64,000 bases of DNA from CAVOGJ01 sp963700865 (GTDB lineage Bacteria; Planctomycetota; Planctomycetia; Pirellulales; Pirellulaceae): positions 124,001 to 188,000 of the forward strand of contig CAVOZC010000007.1 in assembly GCA_963700865.1 (NCBI GenBank), given 5' to 3'. A model generated the notes under the pieces. It had not been told where the DNA came from. It searched no databases and saw only the letters and a list, made by a program, of their open reading frames with translations. Below, one piece after another: positions 63,001-64,000 of the stretch. The translations under genes were made by a program, and so were the position numbers. Position 1 is the stretch's first letter. Each line of letters opens with the position of its first letter.

Positions 63001-64000
63001 ATGGCGAGGAATGTTGACAATATCCAAGCGATGGACAATCACTTCACGGAACCAGCCACGATCGACCCGTCCCCCGCGCATCCGTTTCGCCGAGCGGTGC
63101 TGCGTGGACTGGGGGTGGTTCTACCGCCATTGCTGACGATCGTGTTCTTGCTCTGGATGTGGAATGCCGTTCGGACTTATATCCTGACGCCGGCGAAGGA
63201 TCTCGCCTTGGCTGCCGCCGTCCAGCAGAACTGGGATGTGCTCACCGAGCCTCCACAGGATGTGGACCCGGATTCCTTCGGCAAGGACACGCTCGGGCAA
63301 GTCAAGACGTTCAAATATAACAATCGAACTTACGCCCGCCTTCCCAGTGACGAATGGATCCCGTCCCACGTCTTCAAACGGGTGCGCGAGCATCCGGCGC
63401 GGAACTGCCCGTCACGGCCGAAGGTTATTATCGCCGCTACTATGAACTGGAGCACTTTCATCCGGCGTTCATGGTGCCGCTGCTGTTATGCCTGTTGATC
63501 CTGGTGCTCTACCTGCTCGGTAAGATCATTGCGGCCCGCATTGGCCGAGCGCTCTGGAACTATGTCGAGGGCATTATCCACCACGTGCCGTTCATCAATA
63601 CCGTGTACAGTACGGTCAAAAAAGTGACGGATGTCGTGTTCGCCGATAATGAAATCCAGTTCAATCGCGTGGTTGCCGTGCAATATCCAAGTCGAGATAT
63701 CTGGTCCGTTGGTTTCGTCACCGGAGAGAGTCTTCCCGAAATTAACGCGGCGACCCGCGAGCCGATGCTGAGCGTCTTGATGCCCACCTCGCCCGCCCCG
63801 TTTACCGGCTTCACGGTAACGGTACGAAAGAGCGAAACCATCGAACTGAATATCTCGGTCGACCAGGCGTTCCAGTTTGTCGTGAGTTGTGGAGTCGTCA
63901 TCCCGGGGCTGACCACCCCGGCGAAGGGCTTCATGAAGACAGATGTCCGCCAAACCATCGAGAGGCTGGTCGACCGGCAGTCGCCCCTGATTGCGGACGA
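63001..64000 (+). CDS. DUF502 membrane protein (one frameshift, 3' end beyond window)
   Basis: N-terminal helix RAVLRGLGVVLPPLLTIVFLLWMW and, after a frame change, LLLCLLILVLYLLGKIIAARIG, then VPFINTVYSTVKKVTDVVF, RVVAVQYPSRDIWSVGFVTGE, LMPTSPAPFTGFTVTVRK and SVDQAFQFVVSCGVVIPG, the DUF502 core. The shift lies in CCGGCGCGG at 63394-63401; adding one base yields HPGAELPVTAEGYYRRYY. Start may be 63001 or the ATG 30 bases later. The gene is cut by the window end. Confidence 0.85.

Overview
The window reads as a planctomycete chromosome, most likely from the Pirellulales. The grounds are two DUF1559 pilin-like proteins, LEPR-type N-terminal signals on large secreted proteins, dockerin-like repeats joined to PEP-CTERM tails, a gene order rplY-pth-rpsF-ssb-rplI-dnaB, many TTG starts and abundant REP-like intergenic repeats. 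GC content is high throughout. No tRNA, rRNA or CRISPR array was recognised.

Layout. 0-4.5 kb: the end of dabB, dabA and a carbonic-anhydrase-like gene, an inorganic-carbon (DAC/Dab) uptake locus. 4.4-5.7 kb: a decayed serine hydrolase running into a tandem array of an 86-bp palindromic repeat. 5.8-9.3 kb: a leftward group of FabZ-like dehydratase, unknown protein, SRPBCC protein and HHxxxDG acyltransferase. 10.9-17.4 kb: a complete leftward N-ATPase operon (atpDCQRBEFAG), the Na+-type F-ATPase with AtpQ/AtpR and a b-delta fusion. 17.5-39.9 kb: mainly a secreted and surface region (pectate-lyase-like protein, vanadium haloperoxidase-like protein, DUF1559 pilins, a 1503-residue SdrD-like adhesin, WD40 protein, two PEP-CTERM paralogues, GH10-like hydrolase), with cca and a small coiled-coil gene inside it. 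39.8-41.4 kb: a Y1/RAYT-type transposase between two REP arrays in opposite orientation. 41.5-51.5 kb: housekeeping genes (glmU-like, prs, argB, argD, dnaB, rplI, ssb, rpsF, pth, rplY, groES). 51.5-64 kb: hydrolase, ABC ATPase, nucleotidyltransferase-HD protein, a second RAYT element with inverted ends, sucCD, FNT-family transporter, Rieske oxygenase, LptF/G permease, comF and a DUF502 protein cut by the window end.

A striking property is the number of single-base frameshifts. dabB, dabA, the FabZ-like gene, the gene at 6.5-7.3 kb, atpA, atpR, the lipoprotein at 33.3 kb, the GH10-like gene, the ABC ATPase and the DUF502 gene each rejoin into a normal family protein after one base is added or removed, and the SRPBCC gene has an in-frame stop. 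Most sites lie in G/C runs or GC-rich short repeats, which points to residual assembly errors; however, all clearly essential genes are intact, so real decay of accessory genes is not excluded. Only the serine hydrolase shows an unambiguous large deletion.
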